DNA from: Gadus chalcogrammus | Lineage: Eukaryota; Chordata; Actinopteri; Gadiformes; Gadidae | Direction of reading: 5' to 3' | Assembly (NCBI RefSeq): GCF_026213295.1 | Contig: NC_079413.1 | Coordinates: 17,246,026 to 17,310,025 of the forward strand | DNA length: 64,000 nucleotides | Shown: piece after piece, positions 31,823 to 42,215 of the stretch | Layout of the letters: each line of letters begins with the position of its first letter | Numbering within the stretch: position 1 is the first letter of the stretch | Made by a program: the position numbers and the translations under genes | Notes under the pieces: model-generated | Database searches by the model: none | Seen by the model: only the letters and a program-made list of their open reading frames with translations | What the model was told of the DNA's origin: nothing

Positions 31823-33547
31823 AGAGAGAGAGGTCATGTTTCCCGAAGCTCCGCTAGGCATTGGAAAAAACTACTTAATTCATCGTTCAGATCTACTTTA
31901 TCTTATTTTATTTACCTAACAGTATATCGTTTGTTTCCGTCGTCCTCAATCGCTCGATTCAACAATACATTTTGGCACTTTTTACTCCCGGATCAGACCG
32001 AAGAAAAAGCCTTGGACTTTCCTATCGCCAACGTGCCTCTGTATTCGGATATCTCAGGCACGGAGACTTGGAAATGCACAGACTGCGCCAAACTGAAACA
32101 GACATTGGCTTTAATTGAAACGAGACTAGCAGCAGTAGAAAAATGCAAAGGACTATCACAGGATACAGTGCCGATGGGTGAGTTTGCTGAGCTCACTCAG
32201 ATACAGCAAGATGATCAAAGCTACACTGTATCCTTCCCGAAGCTGGACAAGAGAGAGACAGTTCCAGCTGCGTCTCACTGGCTCAGAGTCGGCGCTAAGC
32301 CAAAGCAACATACCAAAGTGAATCAACAAGTTCACTCAACACCAAATGCTAAGCTACCCAAAGCTAAAGTTATCAGCCCGATTAGCCCGTCACTCAAATC
32401 AACCCTGCCACTGAAGAACCGGTTCCTGCCACTTCAAGAGTCCACGAACGCGCCTGCCACCGATGCACCCCTGAGCCCCGAGATGTGTCCGGACGGACAG
32501 TGCGGACAGAGACGGAACAACCAGTCGCCACGGAGGCGGGCTGCGCATGTGTCTGCCACCGTCCAACAAGGGCCCATCTCAGAGAAAGCAGATGAACCAG
32601 ACACTCTGATTATAGGAGACTCAACTATCAAGGATATAACCGGTAAGAAGATCAAAACATACATCTTCCCATATGGAATGGTTAGTGATATCAACCATAA
32701 ACTAGCCAAAGTCATATTGGAGAACCCCAAAATCTCACAGATTATTGTGCATGCAGGATTTAATGATGTTCAAAGAGAACAGTCAGAACTTCTGAAGAGG
32801 GATTACACTGATCTATTGGATACACTGGACAAAATACACATCAAGTCTTCCATCAGTGGACCCATACCAACAGTTGACAGGGTAATAAACAGATTCAGTC
32901 GTCTACTTGCACTGAATACATGGCTTTCCAGAGTCTGCAATGAAAGAGGAAGGGACTTTATTGACTTTTTCAACTTATTCTGGGGGCGCAAATATCTTTT
33001 CAGAGCAGATGGCCTACACCCAAACAGGTTAGGCTCAAAACTGTTGAGGGACAATCTTCTCTTCTCGCTTTACGCACAGGCCACAATCTTGCCATGGTCT
33101 GACGCACAGGCCACAATCAGAGCACAGGTTGAGAAGAAGCGAGACTACAGCCTCCCCCACACAACTACTCTGCCACTATCTGACACACAGATAGCAGACA
33201 GCCCACAGACCTTGAAGAGAGACAACAGCCCGCCCGACGCCATCAACACTGTGCCCTCCCCGATCGCTGATGCTGGCTTGGCGAGGAACGGCCACCCCCC
33301 TCCTCTGCACTCCCCCATCGACGATGACCTCCAGCCTCATCTCTCCCATAGCCACAACAACAACTCCAGCTCCAATGACTCCCTTTGCGATTTTCCAGCC
33401 GAATTTAAGAAACTGGAATATGCTGGCATCAAACTTGCATCTGTGTCAATGATAGCATCGCCACGTCATGGCCGCAGGATGCTATCACCCAGGAGGATGG
33501 CGCCCCACCCCCACCACCGTACTGATAGTAGTCCTGAGTATTACTGA
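31823..33547 (+). CDS. L2/CR1-type ORF1 with SGNH (GDSL-like) esterase domain
   Basis: About 574 codons, open throughout. The N-terminal third has a CTDC pair followed by a coiled coil (LKQTLALIETRLAAVEK). A basic, proline-rich linker follows. The SGNH hydrolase domain starts at about residue 265: IIGDSTIKD (GDS block with the nucleophile serine), IIVHAGFNDV (Asn block) and DGLHPNRLG (Asp-His dyad). The C-terminal tail is low-complexity. Esterase domains are known in ORF1 proteins of several CR1/L2-clade LINEs; the substrate is unclear. There is no ATG in the first quarter, so the start is uncertain or upstream sequence is lost. Confidence 0.75.
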   Translation, partial: RERGHVSRSSARHWKKLLNSSFRSTLSYFIYLTVYRLFPSSSIARFNNTFWHFLLPDQTEEKALDFPIANVPLYSDISGTETWKCTDCAKLKQTLALIETRLAAVEKCKGLSQDTVPMGEFAELTQIQQDDQSYTVSFPKLDKRETVPAASHWLRVGAKPKQHTKVNQQVHSTPNAKLPKAKVISPISPSLKSTLPLKNRFLPLQESTNAPATDAPLSPEMCPDGQCGQRRNNQSPRRRAAHVSATVQQGPISEKADEPDTLIIGDSTIKDITGKKIKTYIFPYGMVSDINHKLAKVILENPKISQIIVHAGFNDVQREQSELLKRDYTDLLDTLDKIHIKSSISGPIPTVDRVINRFSRLLALNTWLSRVCNERGRDFIDFFNLFWGRKYLFRADGLHPNRLGSKLLRDNLLFSLYAQATILPWSDAQATIRAQVEKKRDYSLPHTTTLPLSDTQIADSPQTLKRDNSPPDAINTVPSPIADAGLARNGHPPPLHSPIDDDLQPHLSHSHNNNSSSNDSLCDFPAEFKKLEYAGIKLASVSMIASPRHGRRMLSPRRMAPHPHHRTDSSPEYY

Positions 33548-33613
33548 GACAAAAAAGGGTTCAGCCGTAGACACAGTATAAAGGAAGTTTCTCATAATCT
33601 GCTGAACCCAAGG

Positions 33614-36540
33614 TTGCCTACGTCAAAGCAGGGCAACTTTCGCATTCATGCTGTAACCACTAAGAGAGTAAACAAAGGGAAACTTAGACACACTGCTAAC
33701 CTCACAAATCTCATATCTATTGCCTCCAAACCAAAGACAACCTTAAAGCCTATCAACAGCACCATCAGGATGGCTCTACTTAATGTGAGGTCTCTTAATA
33801 ACAAATCATTTTTAGTTAATGATCTTATTAACACTTCTAAACTGGATTTTATGTTTTTAACTGAAACATGGCTGGAACAAAATAACAGTGCAACCGTTCT
33901 GATAGAGACAACTCCTCCCGACTATAACTTTTTTGATGCATGTAGATCTGGAAAAAGAGGTGGAGGGGTTGCTGCTATATTTAAAAATGTATTTCTGGGG
34001 AAACAGATGTTATTTGGTGATTTTCCATCGTTCGAATACCTTAGTGCTGTATTGAAATGCTCCCCCAGAGTTCTCCTATTAATTATTTACAGGCCACCCA
34101 CATATTCTGCAAATTTTTTCGATGACTTCACAGAATTATTGTCTAGCATCTCCACAGAATTTGACTGTCTAGTTATAACTGGTGACTTCAATTTTCATAC
34201 TGATGATTTGAATGACAAGTGTGCAAAAAAACTTTTTACCATTTTGGACACATTTGAACTGTCTCAACATGTGAAAGAGGCTACTCATTGTAAGGGGCAC
34301 ACTCTAGACCTGGTTATCACAAAGGGCCTCAATGTTTCTGATCTCTGTGACTGATCCTTCCTTGTCTGACCACTTTTGTGTTTTCTTTAACATATCTTTT
34401 ATTCCCGACATACAGACAAAATCAAACAGTCAAAAAACGGTATATCAATGAAGATTCTAATGTACTTTTTAAAAGGGCCATCTCCTTGCTACCACCTCTA
34501 AACCAATGTTCTGCTGATGATCTTGTAGAAAACTTTAATTTGAACATTTTGAAAGTCATAGATGTCATTGCACCTTATAAGGTTAAAACGATTTCTGGAA
34601 AGCAAAAGGCACCCTGGAGAAAAGCTGCTTCTGTAACAGCACAGAAAAAGAATGCAGGAAGGTTGAACGCATCTGGCGTAAAACAAAACTTCATATTCAC
34701 CATGATATCTATAAAGAGAGCCTCCGTGCCTACAATTTAGACTTAAAAAATGCTAGAGAAACATTTTTCTCCAATATCATTAAAACCAACACTAATAATG
34801 CAAAAACCCTATTTGCAACTGTTGACAGACTGACCAACCCCCCAACAGAAATTCCACCTGATCTCCATTCCACGCAGAAATGCAATGAGTTTGCAGCTTT
34901 TTATATTGATAAAATTGAAGGTATCAGACGCGCCATCAATATCTCCACGTCAAACAAAAATGTTGGACTACCACCCTGTTCAGGCAAAAATTACGTGGCA
35001 AGGATGGCATGCGTTGATGTTATAGACTCTCAAAATCTTGTGGAAACTGTGACACAACTAAAGCCATCCACCTGTTGCCTTGATACTATACCTACCAACC
35101 TCTTTAAGAATGTTTTCGACTGCCTAGCAGTAGACATATTGCAGATAGTTAACAACTCTCTCCAGTCAGGCAAGTTCCCAAAAGCTTTGAAAACTGCAGT
35201 TATTAAACCCCTTTTAAAAAAGCGGAGCCTAGATGCCTCTATTATTAACAACTACAGACCAATATTAAATCTACCCTTCATAAGTAAAATCATTGAGAAA
35301 GCAACTAAATCACTTCCTGCTATGACACCTTCCAATCAGGATTTCGACCCCTGCACAGCACTGAGACCGCCCTTATTAAAGTTGTAAACGACATCCGTCT
35401 TAACACAGACTCTGGCAAAACCTCAATACTAATGCTACTTGACCTCAGTGCTGCATTCGACACTGTAGACCATACATTACTTCTGGAAAGGTTAGAAACT
35501 GGGTGGGGCTTTCAGGCACTGTCTTAAATTGGTTCAGGTCCTACCTACAAAATAGGTACTACTTTGTTTCCATTGGCGACTTTGTATCAGAATCAACCAA
35601 CGTGACATGTGGAGTCCCACAAGGTTCGATCTTAGGACCCTCTTTATTCAACATCTACATGCTCCCACTAGGGCAAATCATGCAAAATAACAATATTGAC
35701 CATCATTGCTATGCTGATGACACGAAAATCTATGTATCGCTATCACCAAATGACTATCGGCCCATAGATCTGCTGTGCCAGTGCATTGAGCAAGTGAAGG
35801 AATGGATGTGCCGAAATTTCCTTCAACTAAATGAGGACAAAACAGAGATAATTGTATTTGGTTCTAAAACGGAAAGGCTTAAAGTAACCCAACACCTTCA
35901 CTCTCTGTCCCTGAAAACCTCAATCAAAGCCAGAAATCTAGGGGTTATCATGGATTCAGATTTACATTTTGACAGTCACATCAAATCAGTTACAAAATCG
36001 GCATATTATCACCTTAAAAATGTAGCAAGACTTAGAGGGCTCATGTCCACCGAAGACTTACAAAAACTTGTACATGCCTTTATCACCAGTAAGCTTGATT
36101 ACTGCAATGGTCTCCTCACAGGTCTCCCAAAACAAACTCTGAGGAAGCTTCAGCTTGTTCAGAATGCTGCTGCTAGAGTTCTAACAAAGACCAAAAAATG
36201 TGATCATATTACACCAATTCTGAAATCGTTACATTGGCTTCCTGTAGGTCAGAGAATTGATTTTAAAATCATGTTGCTAACCTATAAATCCCTACATGGT
36301 TTAGGCCCAAAATATTTAACTGATATGCTTCCACTACATCAGCCTTCTAGACCACTAATATCCTCCGAGACCAATCTGTTAATTATCCCCAGAGTAAACA
36401 CAAAACATGGGAAAGCAGGATTTAGTTACTATGCAACAAATAGCTGGAATAAACTCCCAGAGGATTTAAGACTTGCCCCAACTCTGAGCACCTTTAAAAC
36501 AAGACTGAAGACTTTTATGTTTGCTATAGCCTTCTGCTAA
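33614..36540 (+). pseudogene. L2-type ORF2: endonuclease and reverse transcriptase, frameshifted
   Basis: Endonuclease part to about 34350: MALLNVRSLNNKSFLVNDLI, FLTETWL, GGGVAAIFK, LLIIYRPP, VITGDFNFH, HTLDLVIT. Frameshifts near 34350 and in the 34440-34990 linker. The RT starts at about 35000 (TCCLDTIPTNLFK), with [13 protein letters not shown] near 35440, a shift near 35495, then CGVPQGSILGPSLFNIYM and CYADDTKIYV (YADD). A 345-codon open C-terminal part ends FKTRLKTFMFAIAFC. The nicking and copying machinery is recognisable but disrupted by at least three indels. Confidence 0.8.
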
Positions 36541-37089
36541 AATCTTAAATACATTGCACTTTCTAAAAAGCTTTTTAACTTTGCCTCTATTTTCTATTTT
36601 AATACTAAAATGCCTTTTTCTATTTTACCAATTTCTTTGCATATGTTTTTCTTTTACTTATCTATTATTTTATTTTATTGTATGACAATGTTTATATGTG
36701 AAGCACTTTGAGTCTGCCTTGTGTATGAAAAGTGCTATATAAATAAAGTTGCCTTGCCTTATAGAGGTCGATGGTCGATGGCCTGACTAAGCCAAAGGAA
36801 ATAGCCACATATTTTAATAATTATTTCACAAACAAGGTTGAAAATCTGAGAGGAAACATCGCGCCTTCAGATGGCTCCTCCTCATGCATTTTAATTGAAA
36901 ATCATATAATGAAGGGTAAAAGCTGTCAATTCGATTTTGTACCAGTGAGTATTTCTGAAATTGAGAAGTTGTTGTCATCACTTCCATGTAATAAACCTGC
37001 CGGGACGGACATGCTAGATGGCAAGCTGCTAAGAATTGCGGCATGCCATGTGTCTGCTCCAATTTCTAACATATTTAATAAGTCTCTAA

Positions 37090-38124
37090 CGGTGCGGCCA
37101 CACCAAACGCGTTACTCGCGTTAGGGGCGTCAAAATTCGGCATTTTTGAATAGGGAACCATTGGTATAGGCGCGTAGACGCGTTACATGCGATGAAGCGT
37201 CAAGTTAGGGGCGTTACGCGCGTCAGACGCACGTAATTACGCACGTAAACGCAGTAACGCGCCCAACGCGCCAACGCCCGGAGTTCAGAAATCTGAACTT
37301 TCAACGCTCCAACGCGTGACGCTTGGCCGCGATAGCCAATCAGCGTTGAGCTTGACCCGACGTCACTGGCAGAGAGTAGTGAGCTTGGACAGAAGCATAC
37401 GGCCGACATTTTTCTTTATTCTGGGTGGAAATAGTAACATAGTTACGCTATTAAATGCGTTTATGGAAACATTTTTAGCGAGAAATGTGCATTTTACTTT
37501 CATAATGTTCGCTCGGTGAATGTGAAGGATGTTTGGTTTGATAGTTATGACGAAGAGGGAACGCTCCGTTCACTTGCATGGACAGAGTCTCTGGATGCTA
37601 AGCAACCTCAATGTCTTGGCGGACTATTTCTCTGCTGATCAACACTACGAATGCTGGAAACACACCAGACACACCATGTCAAGTTATTTAAACCGATTAT
37701 TGTTATTTATATCAGAGATTATTTAATCTAACCCGATCTAAGCTCCATCACCCAAACACGGCAGCGTTTGGGGTTCCTACCTCGGACTCCAGCGCAGCCA
37801 CGGCCGACAACTATCTTTATTCTGGGTGGAAATAGTTACATAGTTACGCCATTAAATGCGTTTATGGAAACATTTTTAGCGAGAAATGTGCATTTTACTT
37901 TCATAATGTTCGCTCGGTGAATGTGAAGGCTGTTTGGTTTGATAGTTATGACGAAGCGGGAACGCTCCGTTCACTTGCATGAACATGGACTCATCTAGCT
38001 GCGTTGGCGCGTTGACGCGTTGGAAGCGTTGAACCGAGTAACCACCCCACAATGATCAAGCGTCAGGTTAGGCGCGTTACTCGCGTTATCCAACGCGAGT
38101 AACGCGTTTGGTGTGGCCGCACCG
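37090..38124. mobile_element. PIF/Harbinger non-autonomous element
   Basis: CGGTGCGGCCACACC and GGTGTGGCCGCACCG ends, with TAA (37087-37089) and TTA (38125-38127) flanks; both fit the TWA target of Harbinger. GCGTTACTCGCGTT follows inside each end. The interior holds two direct copies (about 37410-37570 and 37815-37975) of a module found also in the fold-back elements. No transposase. Confidence 0.82.
37410..37975 (+). repeat. Tandem pair of the TAGCGAGAAATGTGC module
   Basis: TTATTCTGGGTGGAAATAG, AACATTTTTAGCGAGAAATG, TCGCTCGGTGAATGTGAAG and GAACGCTCCGTTCACTTGC occur in that order in both copies, about 405 bases apart. Related copies lie at about 850-1060, 2395-2465, 3415-3640, 42495-42650 and 59190-59330. 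Confidence 0.7.
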
Positions 38125-40714
38125 TTAGACATGGAGTATGTCCTGGGGTGTGGAAGGAGGCCAAGGTCATCCCCCTATCCAAGGACAAAAAGAAAGAATT
38201 CACTGGTAAAAACAGTCGCCCAATTAGTAAGCTGATGGAAAAAGTAGCTTTCAAGCAAATTCGAGATTATTTTACAAATAATAAACTGTTCTCGTGTTCC
38301 CAGCATGCTTATAGGCAAGGTTACTCAACTTCAACTGCTCTAGCTCAGTTAACTGATGACTGGCTGTCACAAATTGATGGTTATGGTTGGCACAGTCATG
38401 ATTGACTTCAGTGCAGCTTTTGATGTCGTCGACCATGACATAATGATTTCCAAACTGACAACATATGGTTTTAATAATATGGCACTTGCTTGGATGTTGA
38501 GCTATTTATCAGGAAGATCACAGAGAGTTTGTTTTAATGGTAGCCTATCAGAACGCAAATACAATCAATGCGGGGTGCCCCAGGGAAGCTGCTTAGGTCC
38601 TTTACTATTTATCATTTTTACAAATGATCTTCCCTATGCTACAACTGACACCAATATGGTTACATATGCAGATGACACAACCTTGTACAGTGTGGCCCCT
38701 ACTTTAAATGATCTGGTGAATATCTTGAATCAGAACCTTGAGAGGGTTTCTCACTGGGTAAGAGATAGCAAACTAGTAATGAATGCAGGCAAAACAAAAT
38801 GCATTCTTTTTGGCTCCAGGTACATGCTAGTTGACGACCCTCAGCTTCAACTGTCAATATCTGGAATACCGATTATGCAAGTTCAAAAAGCAAAACTACT
38901 TGGCGTGCTATTGGACAGTCAACTGTCATGGTCCGACCATATTGATGGGATTGTAATGAAAATGGGTAGAGGCTTAGCCATGGTCAGGAAGTGCTCCCCA
39001 TACTTGACATCTTCATTGATGGGTCAAGTCATACAGTCTGGTTTTTTGTCATCTGCATTACTGTCCTATAATATGGTCAGCTGCAACTAAGTCTGACCTG
39101 AACAAACTGCAACTTGTTCAGAACAGAGCGGCTAGACTGGCACTTAAATGTTCGTTACGCACTAATGTTTTATTTATGCATTCACGCCTGTCTTGGTTAT
39201 CTGTCAAACAAAAGCTTAATTCTAGTCTCATCATGTTCTTTAGAACCGTTATCTTAAATCAATCACCATTTTACTTTTACAAACAGTATTTAAAATCAAT
39301 TAACACACATAATCATAACACCAGGATTACCAGTAATGGCTATTTAAAACCTCCTACACCCAGGACCAATCTCCTCAAACACACAGTTACTTACAGATGT
39401 ATATCATTCTGGAATCTGTTACCATCTCACATTAACCTCGCACAAAATAAATTGTCATTTAAGAAAGCTCTGAAGACACACCTATTGCAGCTGTCCACAT
39501 GACTGAAATTGTAATCATTTTGTGAACTAAATTACTGTGACCGGTATGTTGTACTCATTATCTTTTGTATAATGTTTGGTAATGTATGTATTCTCTATGT
39601 TTTATATTGTATGCTCCTATATGGACCCCAGGAAGACTAGCTGCCGCCTCAGCATCAGCTAATGGGGATCCATTCAATGAACAATAAACAATTCTCTAAC
39701 AACTCGTTCGGTATGAACGGCGGAACACCGGACACGGTGGAGGAAACTGACAGCGGGGAGACCAGCACTAATAAGTCCCTGATAAACACTCCACTCTCTA
39801 CCAGCTGATACACAAGGGGCTCCTCTTTCAGGAACACAACCACTGCTTTATTCATTCTAGATGCAAAAGATAATTTATCATGACCTACCTGCTCACCGAC
39901 AGCCAACAGAACTTCCTCCACAGTAACGCTACTATCCGGCGGGACTATCCTAACTCCCTGCCGGATGGACGGAAGTGGCGTCTCGGAGGACGCCATTCCT
40001 CCCGAAAACCTCCCGACACAACCACTGATCACTCGGCTAACACAGTGAAAGTATTAATAAATCTTACCTGATCATGCACATAGAACAGACGGAGAAACCA
40101 GGGAAAAAACTGGAAAAAGGGACAGAAAACAATTCAAAACTCTGCACCACTCGTACACGCACCCCCACCACCGCCACTCACACTCACACACCGGAAACGG
40201 AAACAGAGAAGAGGAGAGGAGAGGAGAGAGGAGATAAATATTGATGCCTACAGGTGGAGAATATGAGGGTCAGATGACCCCTGGACTATCCTGCCTCATG
40301 TGTCCTGCGTCCTGGATCCCCTCCCACCGCCAGGTCTGCTCTCCTGCTGAATGTGTGTTGGTAGAAACAGTTACTGTTCTGACACCATCGTGAAACTGTG
40401 CACCATACCTCGAACCCCAGCAGGGACAGACAGACAGAGAGCAGCTGCTTCATAAACACTGGGACTGTGGCAGACAGCTGCTCATGAAACTGGACAGTGC
40501 AGGACAGGGTGAGGTCGTGGGTTCAATCCACCGTGTGTCCACATCCTGTTAATGACATCCTTCTACAAATCGACGTGTCCTCCAACTCACTGCGAGTGTT
40601 GGATGAGAGAAGATTGCAACACAGCACACAGACGACGGCCTCTGTAGGCCACGGCCCTTCCACCGCTGCCCACTGGTCGTCTTGGAAACCACCCGCATAG
40701 AGCTAGTGAGAAGT

Positions 40715-40746
40715 GTATGCCCGGCACCGAGAAGTGCCGGGCATAC
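40715..40746. repeat. Perfect 13-bp-arm palindrome
   Basis: GTATGCCCGGCAC, loop CGAGAA, GTGCCGGGCATAC. ATGCCGGGCATAC recurs at about 42485, so it may be the footprint or end of a small MITE. Confidence 0.8.
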
Positions 40747-40836
40747 GACACGCGCCGTACGACCGGCCAGACCCACGCTGCCAGGAAACGCCTTTAATCT
40801 GCTGTCATTATCTCCTTCTTGCCAAGACACTGGAAA

Positions 40837-40840
40837 TAGG

Positions 40841-40877
<37 letters not shown>

Positions 40878-40891
40878 GAGAGGGGGAGAGG

Positions 40892-40927
<36 letters not shown>
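40837..40927 (+). repeat. GA microsatellite
   Basis: GA repeats with GGGGA interruptions. Confidence 0.9.
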
Positions 40928-40929
<2 letters not shown>

Positions 40930-41929
40930 TCGCCGGTCATGCGCTTGTTGCGAAGACATCACATCGAAGACGAGGTGAAGCGTGAAGCTGATTGTGAAAC
41001 TAGACGGGGTAATTACCGCTGACAGTGGCCCGGATGCTGCTGGCATTCTGCCGCTACTGGGATGGAGAGGGGGGGGGGGGGGGCTGGGGGAGGGAGGAGG
41101 ACTGACTCAGGACCCCTGACCAGAGAGAGAGAGAGAGAGAGAGAGAGGATCCGTCCCCAGCAGGGTGTTCAGAGCCCATCTCGTCTGTGGGGTCGGCCCT
41201 AACAGTCTCTCCCAGACTGGGATCTCAGCTCAATAGAAACGGATTACATCTCACAGACATTAGATTCTGAGGGTGGATTTCAGATCCCGGTCTCATCGCT
41301 TAATAGAGTCACCTTTGATGGCCACAATCCCAACTATAAAGGCCAGATTAAGATGGCATATTTGTATTAGAAAATACAGTGATGATTATATTGCTGAATC
41401 ACAACAGCCATCTAGACCACTCTGTCAGAACAGCCACGCGTTCTCCTGCTTCAGAGGTCGTCTTAATTTGTGCTTTTACTGTCCACAAACCTACCGGAGA
41501 CAAGAGTCAAGACGGGTCGCTGTGTTTGTCCAAAACAACCAGCCTGATAAGTTCTCACCCTGTCCCGGGCAGGTAAAAGGACCTCACACACACACAACAG
41601 CTCCCTCCCTTGCCCCACTCTGCTCTCTCTCTTCACAACGATCAGATCTTGCTGACAGCAGCTTTAATTCAGCCAATCAGAAGCTGAATCAGAGTAGTGT
41701 CCTGCAGGGTTTTAGGTGATTGCAGGGAGGAGCAAAACACCGTCTGAAGGGTTTACAGTGACGGCCGGCCTCAGGGAGGTGATAATATCAAAAGGAGGCT
41801 CTGAGGTCCACTAGGCACAGCAGGGGGGGGGGGGAACCAGACAGGTTGCAGGACTCCCATGTGGCTGCAAACCCCCACAAGTGAGGACGAAATGTCCCCA
41901 ACAATCGTCATCAAATGAAACTGGTTGGG

Positions 41930-42110
41930 AGCTCTAAATTATGAAGGTTAACCTAGTGATTGTTAGTGCTTGGCCCTTGGTTCTATGAACATCCTTAATG
42001 TACAGACAGAGATATATTGTTGTTTCTTTTTCGCCTGACAAATGGACTTATTGTAAGTCGCTTTGGATGATAGCGTCTGCTATACGCCCTGTATGTAAAT
42101 AAATGAAGCT
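41930..42110 (+). mobile_element. L2-type LINE 3' tail fragment
   Basis: GTAAGTCGCTTTGGATGATA and GCGTCTGCTATACGCC belong to the conserved 3' tail of fish L2-type LINEs and of SINEs that share it. The same tail occurs on the minus strand at 56975-57115. Only the untranslated tail is present. Confidence 0.7.
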
Positions 42111-42215
42111 TCTTGAAGCATTCAGACCAAAGGGATGTGCCATGTGGCTAACTGGGACTTGGTCTAACGTTGCATGGCGGATGCTAGTTGTAATCCTACA
42201 GACCCGTCTCAGACC

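Larger units (their letters stand above)
31820..36762 (+). mobile_element. L2-type LINE with esterase ORF1, nearly full length
   Basis: ORF1 (to 33547), endonuclease (from 33614), RT (to 36540) and a 3' tail ending TATATAAATAAAGTTGCC near 36753. AGAGG at 31815-31819 and 36763-36767 is a possible short target duplication. A truncated copy of the same family lies at 8267-8733. Inserted in the endonuclease-RT linker of the surrounding LINE. Confidence 0.78.
36765..39502 (+). pseudogene. LINE ORF2 reverse transcriptase part, split and frameshifted
   Basis: Continues the host LINE after the L2-type insertion: LTKPKEIATYFNNYFTNKVE and NKPAGTDMLDGKLL. It is split at 37089/38125 by a Harbinger element; leaving out that element and one TAA copy keeps the frame (NKSL then RHGVCPGVWKEAKVIPL). 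A shift near 38385 leads to IDFSAAFDVVDHD (motif A), GVPQGSCLGPLLF and TYADDTTLY (YADD). A shift near 39080 leads to the C-terminal SDLNKLQLVQNRAARLAL..ISFWNLLPSHI, ending at 39502. Confidence 0.8.
29788..39697 (+). mobile_element. Rex/CR1-group LINE inserted in the Tx1-like ORF1
   Basis: ORF1 (29796-30536), then ORF2 endonuclease (30620-31797) and RT (36765-39502), with an L2-type LINE (31820-36762) and a Harbinger element (37090-38124) nested in ORF2. The 3' end reads TAATGGGGATCC and AATAAA. ATTCTTTA at the left junction and ATTCTCTA at the right are a likely target duplication with one change. The clade within the jockey/CR1/Rex group is not certain. Confidence 0.75.
29346..39996 (-). pseudogene. 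Tx1-like ORF1, split: N-part and CCHC part
   Basis: The N-part starts at the ATG at 39996 (MASSETPLPSIRQG) and runs through SFASRMNKAVVVFLKEEP and FIPNELLE to about 39700. The continuation lies at about 29778-29346 (ELGRFGKFAGGFKTVSLG, then CFECGDVGHKRFACPHR, a CCHC knuckle). The sequence between is the 9.9-kb LINE insertion. ORF1 proteins of this group bind LINE RNA. After the knuckle the frame runs into poly-C-rich sequence. Confidence 0.78.
24060..40060 (-). mobile_element. Tx1-like LINE, split by a 9.9-kb LINE insertion
   Basis: Minus-strand order from 5': ORF1 N-part (39996-39700), [insertion 29788-39697], ORF1 zinc-knuckle part (29783-29346), ORF1 end joined to the endonuclease (29276-28077), RT (27698-26054), C-terminal zinc region (25332-24187). 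It resembles fish Tx1-group elements (two ORFs, CCHC knuckle in ORF1, AP-type endonuclease and RT in ORF2). Many frameshifts; not active. Confidence 0.8.
40060..41930. other. No gene recognised; simple repeats
   Basis: Holds GAGGA repeats (about 40210-40235), the GA tract at 40837, a G run with GA repeats (41070-41145) and a short palindrome. Open frames here (for example 41273-41719) have no recognisable domain, start context or partner and look like chance. Confidence 0.5.

Noticed and set aside
40549..41046. 165-residue minus frame with a Ser/Leu-rich stretch
   Set aside because: The Ser-Leu part is the GA microsatellite; no domain.
41273..41719. 148-residue plus frame as a host exon
   Set aside because: No domain, no clear splice signals and a repeat-rich setting.
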